Shown here: piece after piece, positions 15,918 to 23,744 of the stretch
Layout of the letters: every line of letters starts with the position of its first letter
Numbering within the stretch: the first letter of the stretch is position 1
NCBI RefSeq assembly: GCF_900108335.1
Contig: NZ_FNVT01000045.1
Span: 1 to 39,762, forward strand
Direction of reading: 5' to 3'
From: Nonomuraea solani
GTDB lineage: Bacteria; Actinomycetota; Actinomycetes; Streptosporangiales; Streptosporangiaceae
Length of the DNA stretch: 39,762 bases
Made by a program: the position numbers and the translations under genes
The notes under the pieces: model-generated
Databases searched by the model: none
What the model was told of the DNA's origin: nothing
The model's input: the letters and a program-made list of their open reading frames with translations, nothing else

Positions 15918-16868
15918 ATGGGCGGGACGTTCTCCGTGGACACCGCGGCGCACGACGGCGCCGGATCCTTCTTCGACGCCTTCCGGCGCGGGTGGGAGAC
16001 CGAGATCGGCGCGGCCTTCCCGCTGCCGACGTTCAGCCCGGAGACCGCCGATGACCTGCGGGGCAAGATCCGGGCCTCCAAGGTGCACGACACGGTGATC
16101 ACCGACATCCGCGTCGCCTCGGACGTCCGTACCGTGGGAGCCCTCGACGACCACAACGACGAGGTGCGGATGTACGTGATGCGGCGCGGCGCCTGGATGC
16201 TCACCCGGCCGCGCGACCGCAGCGAGGTCACCGTGCCGGCCGGGCGGATCCTCCTCCGCTACAACGGCTGGCCGTCGCACTTCCAGGTGGTGCCCGGCAC
16301 GACGGCGAGGGTGCTGTCGCTGCCCGCCTCCCCCCTCAGGCCGCTGATCGGTGACCGGCAGATCGTCGCGACCGCCGGCTCGCCCGAGACCCGGCTGCTC
16401 ATGGCGCACGCGAACATGGTGCACGCGACGCTGAACGACCTCACCCCGGCCGGCGCGCAGGCCGCCCGCAACGCCCTCGTCGAGCTGGCCGAGGGCGTGA
16501 TGAGGCAGCGGGTCGACGGCGCCGAGCCGCTGCTGGCGCCCGCCCTGGCCCGCGCCGCGAAAGACCTCACGGACGACCACCTGGCCGACCCCGATCTGTC
16601 GCCCGCGATGCTGGCCCGTGAGCTGGGCGTCACCGTACGGACGTTACAGCGCGCGTTCGCCTCGACCGACGAATCCGCCGCCGCCTACATTCGCCGCAGG
16701 CGGCTGGAGCAGGCCGGTCTCGCGCTGACCGCGCCGTCCGGCCGGCCGAGCGTCTCCGAACTGGCCGCCCACTGGCAGTTCGCGGACAGCAGCCACTTCA
16801 TCCGGGCCTTCAAGAGACAGTACGGTCAGACGCCCGCCGCGTACGCCCGCTCGACGCGCCCTTCTTGA
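15918..16868 (+). CDS. AraC-family regulator
   Basis: The 316-residue protein has an N-terminal AraC-binding-2 type domain (HNDEVRMYVMRRGAWMLTRP) and a C-terminal double helix-turn-helix (LARELGVTVRTLQRAFAST, then VSELAAHWQFADSSHFIRAF and KRQYGQTPAAYAR), which is complete. It faces the aldo-keto reductase gene over 140 bp and probably governs it. No dyad stands out in the gap, as AraC proteins usually bind direct repeats. The nucleotidyltransferase-like gene follows 24 bp downstream on the same strand. Confidence 0.92.
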   Translation: MGGTFSVDTAAHDGAGSFFDAFRRGWETEIGAAFPLPTFSPETADDLRGKIRASKVHDTVITDIRVASDVRTVGALDDHNDEVRMYVMRRGAWMLTRPRDRSEVTVPAGRILLRYNGWPSHFQVVPGTTARVLSLPASPLRPLIGDRQIVATAGSPETRLLMAHANMVHATLNDLTPAGAQAARNALVELAEGVMRQRVDGAEPLLAPALARAAKDLTDDHLADPDLSPAMLARELGVTVRTLQRAFASTDESAAAYIRRRRLEQAGLALTAPSGRPSVSELAAHWQFADSSHFIRAFKRQYGQTPAAYARSTRPS

Positions 16869-16892
16869 AGTCCGGGCGCGGCGGGGTGTTGT

Positions 16893-17507
16893 ATGCGTCA
16901 GATGATCGACGAACCGCTGGAACGACTCCGCGCCGCCGCCCGGCGCACCCGTGAGCTGGCCTCGAACCGGGCGGGCACCGGCCTGGGCCACGAGGACGCC
17001 GACGACGACGTCGGCACGATCGGCACGGACGGCGCCCTCGGGTTCGACCCGTTCCCCCTGCTCGAAGCCCTCCACCGGCACGGCGTACGAGCCGTGGTGA
17101 TCGGGCAGGTCGCCGGTATCATGCACGGCTCCGCCGAACTGACCGGCGATCTGGACCTGCTCTGGGACGGCCTCCCGGCCCACGCGCCGGCCCTGGCGGC
17201 GGCCTTCGCCTCCGTCGGCGCCCGGCTGACCGACGAGGCGGGCGACCCCGTGGCCACGCGGCCGGATGCCTTTCTCCGGCCCAAGGTGCGGTTCACCTCG
17301 CCCGGAGCCGGCGGCGACTGCTGCACCCCGGCGCTGCCCTGGGGCGGCCTTCAGGTCCGGGAGTGCCTCGACGGCGCGATCACCGCGGTCGGCGCGGGCG
17401 GCCTGGAGGTTCACTACGTCTCCCGGGCGGATCTGATCCGGATGCGCCGCGCCCTGGGCCGCCCCAAGGACCTCCGGCGAGCGGACGAACTGATCAACGG
17501 GTGGTGA
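16893..17507 (+). CDS. Nucleotidyltransferase-fold protein
   Basis: The 204-residue protein resembles the MNT/AbiEii-like nucleotidyltransferase superfamily. A core begins VRAVVIGQVAGIMHGSAELT and is followed by the acidic motif GDLDLLWDG, which supplies the metal-binding D-x-D at about residues 86-88. The usual paired Gly of the first motif is partly changed (IGQVA rather than IGG-x-A). The C-terminal part has SRADLIRMRRALGRPKDLRRAD, as in family members that scan for a partner. No antitoxin-like gene adjoins it; the AraC gene precedes it by 24 bp and the SDR gene overlaps its end by 14 bp on the other strand. The substrate may be a protein, RNA or small molecule. Confidence 0.7.
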   Translation: MRQMIDEPLERLRAAARRTRELASNRAGTGLGHEDADDDVGTIGTDGALGFDPFPLLEALHRHGVRAVVIGQVAGIMHGSAELTGDLDLLWDGLPAHAPALAAAFASVGARLTDEAGDPVATRPDAFLRPKVRFTSPGAGGDCCTPALPWGGLQVRECLDGAITAVGAGGLEVHYVSRADLIRMRRALGRPKDLRRADELINGW

Positions 17508-18213
17508 AGGCTCCGCCGTTGACGTGGATGGTCTGGCCGGTGATGTGCCGGGCGCCGGGAGAGGCGAGGAAGAAGATGGTCTCGGCGAGGTCGCCGGGCG
17601 TGCCCGGCCGCTTGAGCATGGTCTCCTCCACGAGCCGCTGGTGGCGTTCCTCGGTCATCCCGTCACCGAAGAAGTTGGTGCCGGTGACGTAGCCGGAGGA
17701 GATGACGTTGCAGGTGACGCCCCGGGGGCCCAGCTCGGCGGCGAGGAAGGTGTTCCAGGCGGCGAGCGCGGCCTTGGCGGCGCCGTAGGAGCCGCCGCCG
17801 CGTTCGGCGCCGATCGATCCGATGCTGACGACCGTGCCCTCGGGGGCGAGCCGGCCGCCGACCGCGGCCGTGGTGAGGACCGCGGTGAGCACGTTGGCGG
17901 ACACGTTGGACAGCCACTGCCGGGCCAGCGCCTGCAGCGGCGGCGTTCCGGGGGCCGATCCGGGGACCAGGCCACCGGCGGCGTTGACGAGCACGTCGAG
18001 CGGGCCGTCCAGATCAGCGGCCAGGGCCACTACCTGGTCCGGGTCGCTCGCGTCGCAGACCAGGCCGCGCACGCCCAGCTCCTTGGCGGCGGATTCGACG
18101 GTGTCCGGGTGACGGCCGGTGATGGTGACGCCGGCGCCATCGGCGGTGAAGCGAGCGGCGACGGCTCGGCCGATGCCGCTGGTTCCGCCGGTGACGAGCA
18201 CGGTCCTGCTCAT
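17494..18213 (-). CDS. Short-chain dehydrogenase/reductase (FabG-like)
   Basis: The 239-residue SDR has TGGTSGIGRA at residues 8-17, the adenine-site VCDASD, VLVNAAGG, Ser in VVSIGSIGAE, the Tyr-x-x-x-Lys pair in GGSYGAAKAAL and the usual C-terminal GQTIHVNGGAFTTR. It is probably an NAD(P)H-dependent 3-oxoacyl or alcohol dehydrogenase. AGGAGG lies five bases before ATG 18213. It is divergent from a MarR gene with a perfect palindrome between, so it is probably derepressed by that regulator's ligand. Its end overlaps the nucleotidyltransferase gene. Confidence 0.93.
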   Translation of the reverse strand: MSRTVLVTGGTSGIGRAVAARFTADGAGVTITGRHPDTVESAAKELGVRGLVCDASDPDQVVALAADLDGPLDVLVNAAGGLVPGSAPGTPPLQALARQWLSNVSANVLTAVLTTAAVGGRLAPEGTVVSIGSIGAERGGGSYGAAKAALAAWNTFLAAELGPRGVTCNVISSGYVTGTNFFGDGMTEERHQRLVEETMLKRPGTPGDLAETIFFLASPGARHITGQTIHVNGGAFTTR

Positions 18214-18235
18214 GAGTCCTCCTGTCCGCTGGTAC

Positions 18236-18249
18236 GTTTAGACCTAAAC
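18236..18249. promoter_or_regulatory. Perfect 14-bp palindrome, putative MarR operator
   Basis: GTTTAG and CTAAAC flank AC; bases at 18233-18234 and 18251-18252 add two more pairs. It is centred in the 54-bp gap between the SDR and MarR genes, and its size fits MarR operators. Confidence 0.7.
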
Positions 18250-18267
18250 ATAGCGGAGGACGTACCC

Positions 18268-18777
18268 ATGGCCGAAATCGACACCCCGACCGAGCCCGCG
18301 GAGATCGCGGCCGCCTGGCAGCGCGAGCGTCCTGGCACGCCGACCGACTCCATCGAGATCGTGACGCCGATCTGGCGGCTGGCCAAGATGTTCGCCGACG
18401 ACCGCGCCCGCGTCCTGCGCGCCGCCGGGATCGACGCGGCCACGCTCGACCTGCTCTCCGTGATCCGCCGCTCCGGCCCGCCGTACCGGCTGAGCACCCG
18501 CGAGCTGGCCCGCCGCACGCTGGTGACGGCCGGCGCGATCTCCCAGCGCGTGGCCAGGGCCGAACGGACGGGTCTGGTACGCCGCGGCCCCGGCGAGAGC
18601 GGCCGTAAAAGCGTCGCGGTGTCGCTGACGGACGAGGGTCACGCGCTCATCGAACGATCGGTCGACTCGGTCCTCGGCCGCGAGGCGTCCCTGGTCGCCG
18701 GGCTGACCCCGGCGGAACGGGCCACGCTCGCGGGCCTGCTGGAGAAGCTGACCGTCGAGGTCCGGGGCCGGATCTGA
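18268..18777 (+). CDS. MarR-family regulator
   Basis: The 169-residue protein has an N-terminal arm, the helix IVTPIWRLAKMFADDRARVL, a winged helix (LSTRELARRTLVTAGAISQRV) with the recognition segment, and the wing PGESGRKSVAVSLTDEGH at about residues 110-127. GGAGGA precedes ATG 18268 at normal spacing. Divergence from the SDR across a 14-bp palindrome implies shared repression. It is convergent with the MFS gene; a small hairpin lies between. Confidence 0.93.
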   Translation: MAEIDTPTEPAEIAAAWQRERPGTPTDSIEIVTPIWRLAKMFADDRARVLRAAGIDAATLDLLSVIRRSGPPYRLSTRELARRTLVTAGAISQRVARAERTGLVRRGPGESGRKSVAVSLTDEGHALIERSVDSVLGREASLVAGLTPAERATLAGLLEKLTVEVRGRI

Positions 18778-18801
18778 CCCCTGTCGCCCGGCCAGGATTT
18801 C

Positions 18802-18821
18802 GCCCGGAACCGGATCCGGGC
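18802..18821. terminator. Short hairpin between convergent genes
   Basis: GCCCGGA and TCCGGGC form a 7-bp stem with a six-base loop, immediately after the MFS stop and 25 bp after the MarR stop. No U-tract is seen, so the role is likely but unproven. Confidence 0.4.
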
Positions 18822-18822
18822 C

Positions 18823-20277
18823 CTATCGCCCGACCAGGTCTCCGGCCGGAGCGGTCCGGGCCGCCGGGCGCATGACCAGGATCAGCACGGCCAGCCCGGC
18901 GAAGATGGCCGCGGCGACGACGCCGGTGACGTGCACGCTCACGGTGAACGCCTCCCGCGCGGCGATAAGGTCGTGACCAGCCGCCAGCGCGCCGGCCAGC
19001 GAGTCGGACGTACCGCCCATCCGCGCGCGGTAGACCACCGCCGCCAGCACGCCGAGCAGCGCGAAGCCGAGCGAACCCCCGAAGTAGTTGCCGGTCTCCG
19101 AGATCGACGCCGCCGACCCCGCGCGCTCCGGCGGTACGGACCCGACGACCAGCCCCGTGCCCAGCGCGAACAGCGGGCCGGTGCCCAGCGCCAGCACGGT
19201 GATGCCGATCATCACCAGCGGCAGGGAGCCAGGCCCGCCGACCCCGGCCAGCAGCAGGCTGCCCAGCGCCGACCCCGCCAGCCCGCCGGCGATCGCCGTC
19301 GTCTCCTTCATCCGCCGGGCCAGCGCCGGCGCGGTCATGGTGCCGGCCGCCACGCCCAGGCCCATGGGCGCGAACAGCAGCGCCGACGCGACCGGCGAGT
19401 AGCCCAGGACGCCCTGCAGGTACTGGGTCACCATCAGGCCGGTGCCGGCCATGGCGACACCGGCGAAGACCAGGCCGGCGAGGACGGCCGTGAACGGGCG
19501 GTTGCGGAACAGCCGCAGGTCCAGCAGGGGTGTCTCCAGCCGCAGTTGCCGGCGTACGAAGATCACTCCGATGGCCGCACCGGCGACCAGGGCCACCACC
19601 GGGCCGACCGGCGCGCTCTCGACGATCAGCTGCTTCAGGCCGTACACCATCAGGAGCACCGCCACGAGCGACAGCCCGACGCTGGCCGGGTCCAGCCGGC
19701 CGGCCTGGCCGCTGCGGAACTCCGGCAACAGGAACGGCCCCGCGAGCAGCAGCAACGCCATCGCCGGCACGGCGACCAGGAACACCGATCCCCACCAGAA
19801 GTGCTGGAGCAGGACTCCGGCGAGGACGGGCCCGAGTGCGCCGCCGGTGAACTGGCAGGTCGCCCAGATCGCGATGGCCCGCCCGCGCTGCCGTTCGTCG
19901 CGGAACATGTTGGTGATCAGGGCGAGCGTGGACGGCGCCAGGGTCGCGCCGGCGACGCCCAGCAGCGCACGCGCGACGATCAGTGTCAGCGGATCGGCCG
20001 CGAAGGCGGCCACGACCGACAGCGCCGCGAACGCCGCCCCGCCGATCATCAGCAGCCGCCGGCGGCCGATCCGGTCGCCGAGCGTGCCCATCGTGATGAC
20101 CAGGCCGGCCACCATGAGCGCATAACCATCCATGATCCATAGCTGCTGGACGTTGGAGGCGCCCAGGTCGGCGCTCAGTTGCGGGAGGGCGAGGAGTAGC
20201 GCCGTCACGTCCATCGCGACGAGCAAGGTCGGCAGCATGAGGACGGCCAGTCCCAGCCAGGCCCGGTTGACTTGCAT
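18823..20277 (-). CDS. MFS drug exporter, DHA2 (14-TM) type
   Basis: The 484-residue protein has about 14 membrane segments and the MFS motifs of proton-coupled exporters. Motif A is GTLGDRIGRRRLLM at about residues 64-77, the motif-C region is GGALGPVLAGVLL, and the start has MDVTALLLALPQLSADL as in EmrB/QacA-like pumps. A likely role is export of a toxic compound or cell metabolite. AGGAAAT stands before ATG 20277. It is divergent from the DGPF/ECF42 operon across a large inverted repeat that contains a TTGACA box in each arm, so the two units are probably co-regulated. Confidence 0.92.
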   Translation of the reverse strand: MQVNRAWLGLAVLMLPTLLVAMDVTALLLALPQLSADLGASNVQQLWIMDGYALMVAGLVITMGTLGDRIGRRRLLMIGGAAFAALSVVAAFAADPLTLIVARALLGVAGATLAPSTLALITNMFRDERQRGRAIAIWATCQFTGGALGPVLAGVLLQHFWWGSVFLVAVPAMALLLLAGPFLLPEFRSGQAGRLDPASVGLSLVAVLLMVYGLKQLIVESAPVGPVVALVAGAAIGVIFVRRQLRLETPLLDLRLFRNRPFTAVLAGLVFAGVAMAGTGLMVTQYLQGVLGYSPVASALLFAPMGLGVAAGTMTAPALARRMKETTAIAGGLAGSALGSLLLAGVGGPGSLPLVMIGITVLALGTGPLFALGTGLVVGSVPPERAGSAASISETGNYFGGSLGFALLGVLAAVVYRARMGGTSDSLAGALAAGHDLIAAREAFTVSVHVTGVVAAAIFAGLAVLILVMRPAARTAPAGDLVGR

Positions 20278-20311
20278 ATCCGAAATTTCCTGTTCTCTCG
20301 GTGTTTTCGCG

Positions 20312-20416
20312 GGTTGGTCGGAGCGATCGGGCGCGTCTTGACATCTGCCGGTACCGAAACTCGTGCGAAAGTTCTGGCGGGGGATGTCAAGACGGGCCCG
20401 GCGGCTCCGACCAACC
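20312..20416. promoter_or_regulatory. 34-bp inverted repeat with face-to-face promoter boxes
   Basis: Arms 20312-20345 and 20383-20416 match at 30 of 34 positions when one is reverse-complemented, with a 37-bp centre. Each arm starts with GGTTGGTCGGAGC and ends with GTCTTGACATC, which holds a consensus -35 box (TTGACA). The left box points right toward the DGPF/ECF42 genes and the right box points left toward the MFS gene, so the two promoters overlap. The shared outer sequence may bind one regulator. Confidence 0.7.
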
Positions 20417-20462
20417 GGTCGAAGGGCCCCGCCAGGGGCTCGCGAACCACGAGGAGAACGAG

Positions 20463-20834
20463 ATGAAGTTCCTGATCAGCCTGCATATCAACCCGGCCGT
20501 CCTGGACGCGCTGACCGACGAGGAGAGGGCGGCCATCGGCGACGGCCACGGCGAGTTCGTCGAGGAGCTCAAGCGGTCGGGCGAGCTGATCACCACGCAG
20601 GCGCTGGTCGACCCGTCGCAGGCCGCGGTGGTGACCGTGCGCAACGGCCAGCCGGTGGTGACCGACGGGCCGTTCCTGGAGGCCAAGGAGTACCTGGGCG
20701 GCTTCTACCTGATCGACTGCGAGAACAAGGAGCGCGCGATCGAGCTGGCGGCGCAGATCCCGGACACGAAGATCCCGGGTCTGGGCGTCGAGGTGCGGCA
20801 GGTGATGTTCGCTGACGGACAATTGGAGGCATGA
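20463..20834 (+). CDS. DGPF-domain (YCII-related) protein
   Basis: The 123-residue protein has the YCII/DGPF fold with the signature VVTDGPFLEAKEYLGGFYLI at about residues 64-83. These proteins are the standard partner encoded with ECF42 sigma factors, as here, where the stop overlaps the sigma start by four bases. GAGGAG lies seven bases before ATG 20463. The biochemical role is not established; YCII relatives include small lyase-like enzymes. The pairing points to a signalling or target role in the ECF42 response. Confidence 0.92.
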   Translation: MKFLISLHINPAVLDALTDEERAAIGDGHGEFVEELKRSGELITTQALVDPSQAAVVTVRNGQPVVTDGPFLEAKEYLGGFYLIDCENKERAIELAAQIPDTKIPGLGVEVRQVMFADGQLEA

Positions 20835-22042
20835 CAGCGCCACCAGCCATCGAGGACCTGCTGCGTGAGCTCACGCCGCAGGTCCTCGGCACGTTGCTCC
20901 GCAGGAACGGTCGGTTCGAGGGGTGCGAGGACGCCGTACAGGAGGCCGTGCTCGCCGCCAGCGTGCAGTGGCCGGCCGAGGGGGTGCCCGCCAACCCGCG
21001 CGGCTGGCTGGTGACCGTCGCGTCCCGGCGGCTCATCGACCAGATGCGCAGTGACCACGCGCGCCGCGAGCGGGAGTCGGCGACGGCCGTCGAGGTGGTG
21101 CCCGAGGAGATACCGGACACCGACGACTCGCTCGTGCTGCTGTTCCTGTGCTGCCATCCGACGCTGACCGCGGCCTCCCAGACCGCCCTGACGCTGCGCG
21201 CGGTCGGCGGCCTGACCACCGCCGAGATCGCCCGCGCGTTCCTGGTGCCGGAGGCCACGATGGCGGCCAGGATCAGCCGGGCCAAGCAGCGGATCAAGGC
21301 CGCCGGCAGCTCGTTCGGCCTGCCGGTGGGCGCGGAGCGCGAGGAGCGGTTGCGGGTCGTCCTGCACGTGCTCTACCTGATCTTCAACGAGGGTTACACG
21401 GCCTCCTCGGGCAGCGAGTTGCACCGTACCGACCTGGCGCGGGAGGCGATCCGGCTGGTCAGGATGGTGCACGCGCAGTTGCCCGAGGACGGCGAGGTGA
21501 CCGGCCTGCTCGCGCTGATGCTGCTCACCCACGCCCGCCGGGAGGCGCGCACGACGGCGGCCGGCGACCTGGTGCCGCTCGACGAGCAGGACCGCGCGCA
21601 GTGGGACCGCGCCCTGCTCGACGAGGGCGTCGAGCTGGTCAAGACGTCGCTGGCCGGGCCGGAGCTGGGCCCCTACCAGTTGCAGGCGGCCATCGCCGCC
21701 ACGCACGCCGACGCGGCCACGGCCTCGGAGACCAACTGGCCGCAGGTGCACGCCCTCTACCTGATCCTGGAACGGATCGCGCCCAACCCGATGGTCACCC
21801 TCAACCGGGCGATCGCGCTCGCCGAGATCGAGGGCCCGGCGGCCGGGCTGGCCCTGCTCGCCACGCTGGACGGTGACGAGCGGATGGCCGGGCATCACCG
21901 GCTCCTGTCCGTGCGCGCGCATCTGCTGGAGAAGACCGGCGACCTGGCTCCGGCGTACGAGCACTACCGGCGCGCCGCGAAAGCCACCGCCAGCCTTGCC
22001 GAGCAGCGTTACCTGGAGTCGCGGGCCGCCCGGATTCGCTGA
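20831..22042 (+). CDS. ECF42-type RNA polymerase sigma factor with TPR-like tail
   Basis: The 403-residue protein begins with sigma region 2 (EDAVQEAVLAASVQWP, WLVTVASRRLIDQMRSD) and region 4 (LTTAEIARAFLVPEATMAAR). It continues with a helical C-terminal extension of about 220 residues (VLYLIFNEGYTASSG, NWPQVHALYLILERIAPNP, AIALAEIEGPAAGLALL). This layout, with an upstream DGPF protein, defines the ECF42 group, which has no anti-sigma partner and uses its TPR-like extension for control. Sequences with TTGACA-type boxes upstream may be its own or housekeeping promoters. Translation is probably coupled to the DGPF gene through ATGA. Confidence 0.93.
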   Translation: MTAPPAIEDLLRELTPQVLGTLLRRNGRFEGCEDAVQEAVLAASVQWPAEGVPANPRGWLVTVASRRLIDQMRSDHARRERESATAVEVVPEEIPDTDDSLVLLFLCCHPTLTAASQTALTLRAVGGLTTAEIARAFLVPEATMAARISRAKQRIKAAGSSFGLPVGAEREERLRVVLHVLYLIFNEGYTASSGSELHRTDLAREAIRLVRMVHAQLPEDGEVTGLLALMLLTHARREARTTAAGDLVPLDEQDRAQWDRALLDEGVELVKTSLAGPELGPYQLQAAIAATHADAATASETNWPQVHALYLILERIAPNPMVTLNRAIALAEIEGPAAGLALLATLDGDERMAGHHRLLSVRAHLLEKTGDLAPAYEHYRRAAKATASLAEQRYLESRAARIR

Positions 22043-22048
22043 ATGCCT

Positions 22049-22071
22049 GGCTACCTGTTATACAGGTAGCC
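22049..22071. promoter_or_regulatory. 23-bp perfect palindrome abutting the GntR start codon
   Basis: GGCTACCTGT and ACAGGTAGCC are exact reverse complements around TAT, and the ATG follows at once. There is no Shine-Dalgarno sequence, so the gene may be leaderless or its translation may depend on a folded 5' end. The likely role is an autoregulatory operator. Confidence 0.75.
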
Positions 22072-22716
22072 ATGGCGATTGAAACGGTCACCGTGGCGGA
22101 CGCCGTCGCCGACCAACTACGGCGGCGGCTGCTGTCCGGGCACTATCGGGGCGGCGAGCAGTTGCGCGACACCGACCTGGCGCGGGAGTTCGGCGTGGCG
22201 CGGCCCACGGTGCGCGCGGCGGTGCAGATGCTGGTGGCGGACGGGCTGCTCGAACGCGGGCGCGGGCGCAGCGCCCAGGTCAGGTCGTTCGCCGCCGAGG
22301 ACGCGATCGACCTGTGCCGGCTGCGCCGCGCGATCGAGGCCGTCGCGGTCGAGATGGTCATGTCGCAACGCCTCACCGGTGTGGAGGCGGTGATGCGGGA
22401 GTTCGCCGTGCTGGGCGACGACGTCTCGTGGGACGTGGTGGCCGACCATGACGTGGCCTTCCACCGGGCCGTGTTCGTGGCCGCGGGGTCGGTCCGGCTC
22501 CTGCGTACGTTCGATGAGCTCAGCTCCGAGCTGCGCCTGCTCATCGCTCAGTTGCAACCCACCTATGACAGCGTCTCCGAGCTGGCGCGCGAGCACGAGC
22601 TGCTGCTCGCGGAGCTGCGCTCCGGGGACGCCGAGCGCGTCAAGGCCGCTTGGAGCCGGCACTTCGACGACGCGGAACGATTCTTCCTCGATCTCATCAA
22701 GGAGCGTGCAAAGTGA
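22072..22716 (+). CDS. GntR-family (FCD-type) regulator
   Basis: The 214-residue protein has the GntR winged helix (TVADAVADQLRRRLLSGHY, DTDLAREFGVARPTVRAAVQ, LVADGLLERGRGRSAQV) and an all-helical FCD ligand domain (LCRLRRAIEAVAVEMV, DHDVAFHRAVFVAAGS, EHELLLAELRSGDAERV) that usually binds an organic acid and a metal ion. It overlaps the HAD-type dehalogenase gene by four bases, so a haloacid or related carboxylate could be the inducer. The perfect palindrome at its start codon is the probable operator for the pair. Confidence 0.92.
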   Translation: MAIETVTVADAVADQLRRRLLSGHYRGGEQLRDTDLAREFGVARPTVRAAVQMLVADGLLERGRGRSAQVRSFAAEDAIDLCRLRRAIEAVAVEMVMSQRLTGVEAVMREFAVLGDDVSWDVVADHDVAFHRAVFVAAGSVRLLRTFDELSSELRLLIAQLQPTYDSVSELAREHELLLAELRSGDAERVKAAWSRHFDDAERFFLDLIKERAK

Positions 22717-23423
22717 ACTTCGGCGACTACGACGCCCTCAGCTTCGACTGCTACGGGACCCTCATCGACTGGGAGAGCGGCATCGCGACCGTGCTGCGCG
22801 GGTGGGCCGGCGCGCACGGCCTGCGAATGAGCGACGAGGAGCTGCTGACGGCGTACTCGACGCACGAGGCCCAGGCCGAAGCCGACTTTCCCGGTGACCT
22901 CTACCCGAAGATCCTGGCGCGGGCCATGCGCGGCCTGGGCGCGCAGCTCGGCGTGCCGGTCAGTGACGACGAGGCCAAGTCGCTGGCGGTCTCGGTGCCC
23001 GACTGGCCGGCGTTCCCCGACTCGACGGAGGCGCTCGAACGGCTCGCGCGCCGGTACCAGCTGATCATCCTGTCCAACGTGGACCGGGCCTCCTTCGCGG
23101 GCTCGAACCAGCGCCTGGGCATCACCTTCACCAGCATCCTCACCGCCGAGGACATCGGCTCCTACAAGCCGTCTCCCCGCAACTTCGAGGCGCTGGCACG
23201 CGAGGCCGGGCGGCTCGGGGTGGCGGAGGGCAGGTTGCTGCATGTGGCGCAGAGTCTGTTCCACGACCACGTACCGGCCAAGGCCGCGGGCCTGCCGACG
23301 GTGTGGATCAACCGCCGCCACGACAACCCGGGCGGGGGCGCGACCCCGGCGCCGCCATCCGCCGTCACCCCGGACTGGACGTTCCCGTCCATGCGGGCGT
23401 TCGCGGACGCGGTGGACGCCTGA
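22713..23423 (+). CDS. HAD-superfamily hydrolase, haloacid dehalogenase type II-like
   Basis: The 236-residue protein has HAD motif I as LSFDCYGTLIDWE (nucleophile Asp at about residue 11), motif II Ser in LIILSNVDRAS, motif III Lys in DIGSYKPSPRNFEAL, and a C-terminal acidic region that is weakly kept (LLHVAQSLFHDHVPAKAAGL). This is the L-2-haloacid dehalogenase group; in many members LFHD replaces the classical DD. The start is GTG 22713 with AAGGAG upstream. Coupling to the GntR regulator suggests conversion of a small acid substrate or a phosphatase role. Confidence 0.88.
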   Translation: MNFGDYDALSFDCYGTLIDWESGIATVLRGWAGAHGLRMSDEELLTAYSTHEAQAEADFPGDLYPKILARAMRGLGAQLGVPVSDDEAKSLAVSVPDWPAFPDSTEALERLARRYQLIILSNVDRASFAGSNQRLGITFTSILTAEDIGSYKPSPRNFEALAREAGRLGVAEGRLLHVAQSLFHDHVPAKAAGLPTVWINRRHDNPGGGATPAPPSAVTPDWTFPSMRAFADAVDA

Positions 23424-23460
23424 TCGGGTTGATCGTTCGCAGGCGCGTCCGTGGAGATGG

Positions 23461-23639
23461 CCGACCGCATACCCATCCGCCCGAAGACGGCCGACGCCTG
23501 ACCGCATCACCCGTCCGCAGGCACACGTCCGCGAAGACCGCCGACCACATCACCCACCCGCAGACACACCACCACGAAGACCGCCGACCCCCGACCACAT
23601 CACCCATCCGCAGGCACACGTCCGCGAAGACGGCCGGCG
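23461..23639. repeat. Four degenerate repeats of 38-50 bp
   Basis: Units start at about 23461, 23499, 23541 and 23591. They share CCGACC-x-CATCACCC, then CCGCAGGCACAC, then GCGAAGAC and GGCCG. Copies two and four are the most alike. The units have no conserved hairpin and no spacer structure. Confidence 0.75.
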
Positions 23640-23650
23640 CCGAGCACCGA

Positions 23651-23744
23651 TGATCGCTCACTCGGAGGTCGTCCATACCGTCGATCGCTGATCGCTCACT
23701 GGAAGGTCGTCCATGCGTGCGGCCGATGATCGCTCACTGGTAGG
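23651..23744. repeat. Three copies of a 26-bp element; the last is the ABC gene end
   Basis: TGATCGCTCACT-x-G-x-AGGTCGTCCAT occurs at 23651-23676 and 23689-23714, and a shorter copy at 23727-23744. The third copy includes the stop codon and final codons of the ABC remnant on the minus strand, so copies one and two look like duplications of that gene's 3' end. Confidence 0.7.

Noticed and set aside
20132..20341. Small plus-strand frame under the MFS start
   Set aside because: It is antisense to the conserved N-terminus of the MFS protein and runs into the promoter inverted repeat.
22713..23423. Missing acidic motif IV in the HAD protein as a defect
   Set aside because: The LFHD form replaces the classical DD in many haloacid dehalogenase type II proteins.
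23461..23639. Possible CRISPR array
   Set aside because: Units vary in length from 38 to 50 bp, adjoin without unique spacers and are degenerate; no cas gene is near.
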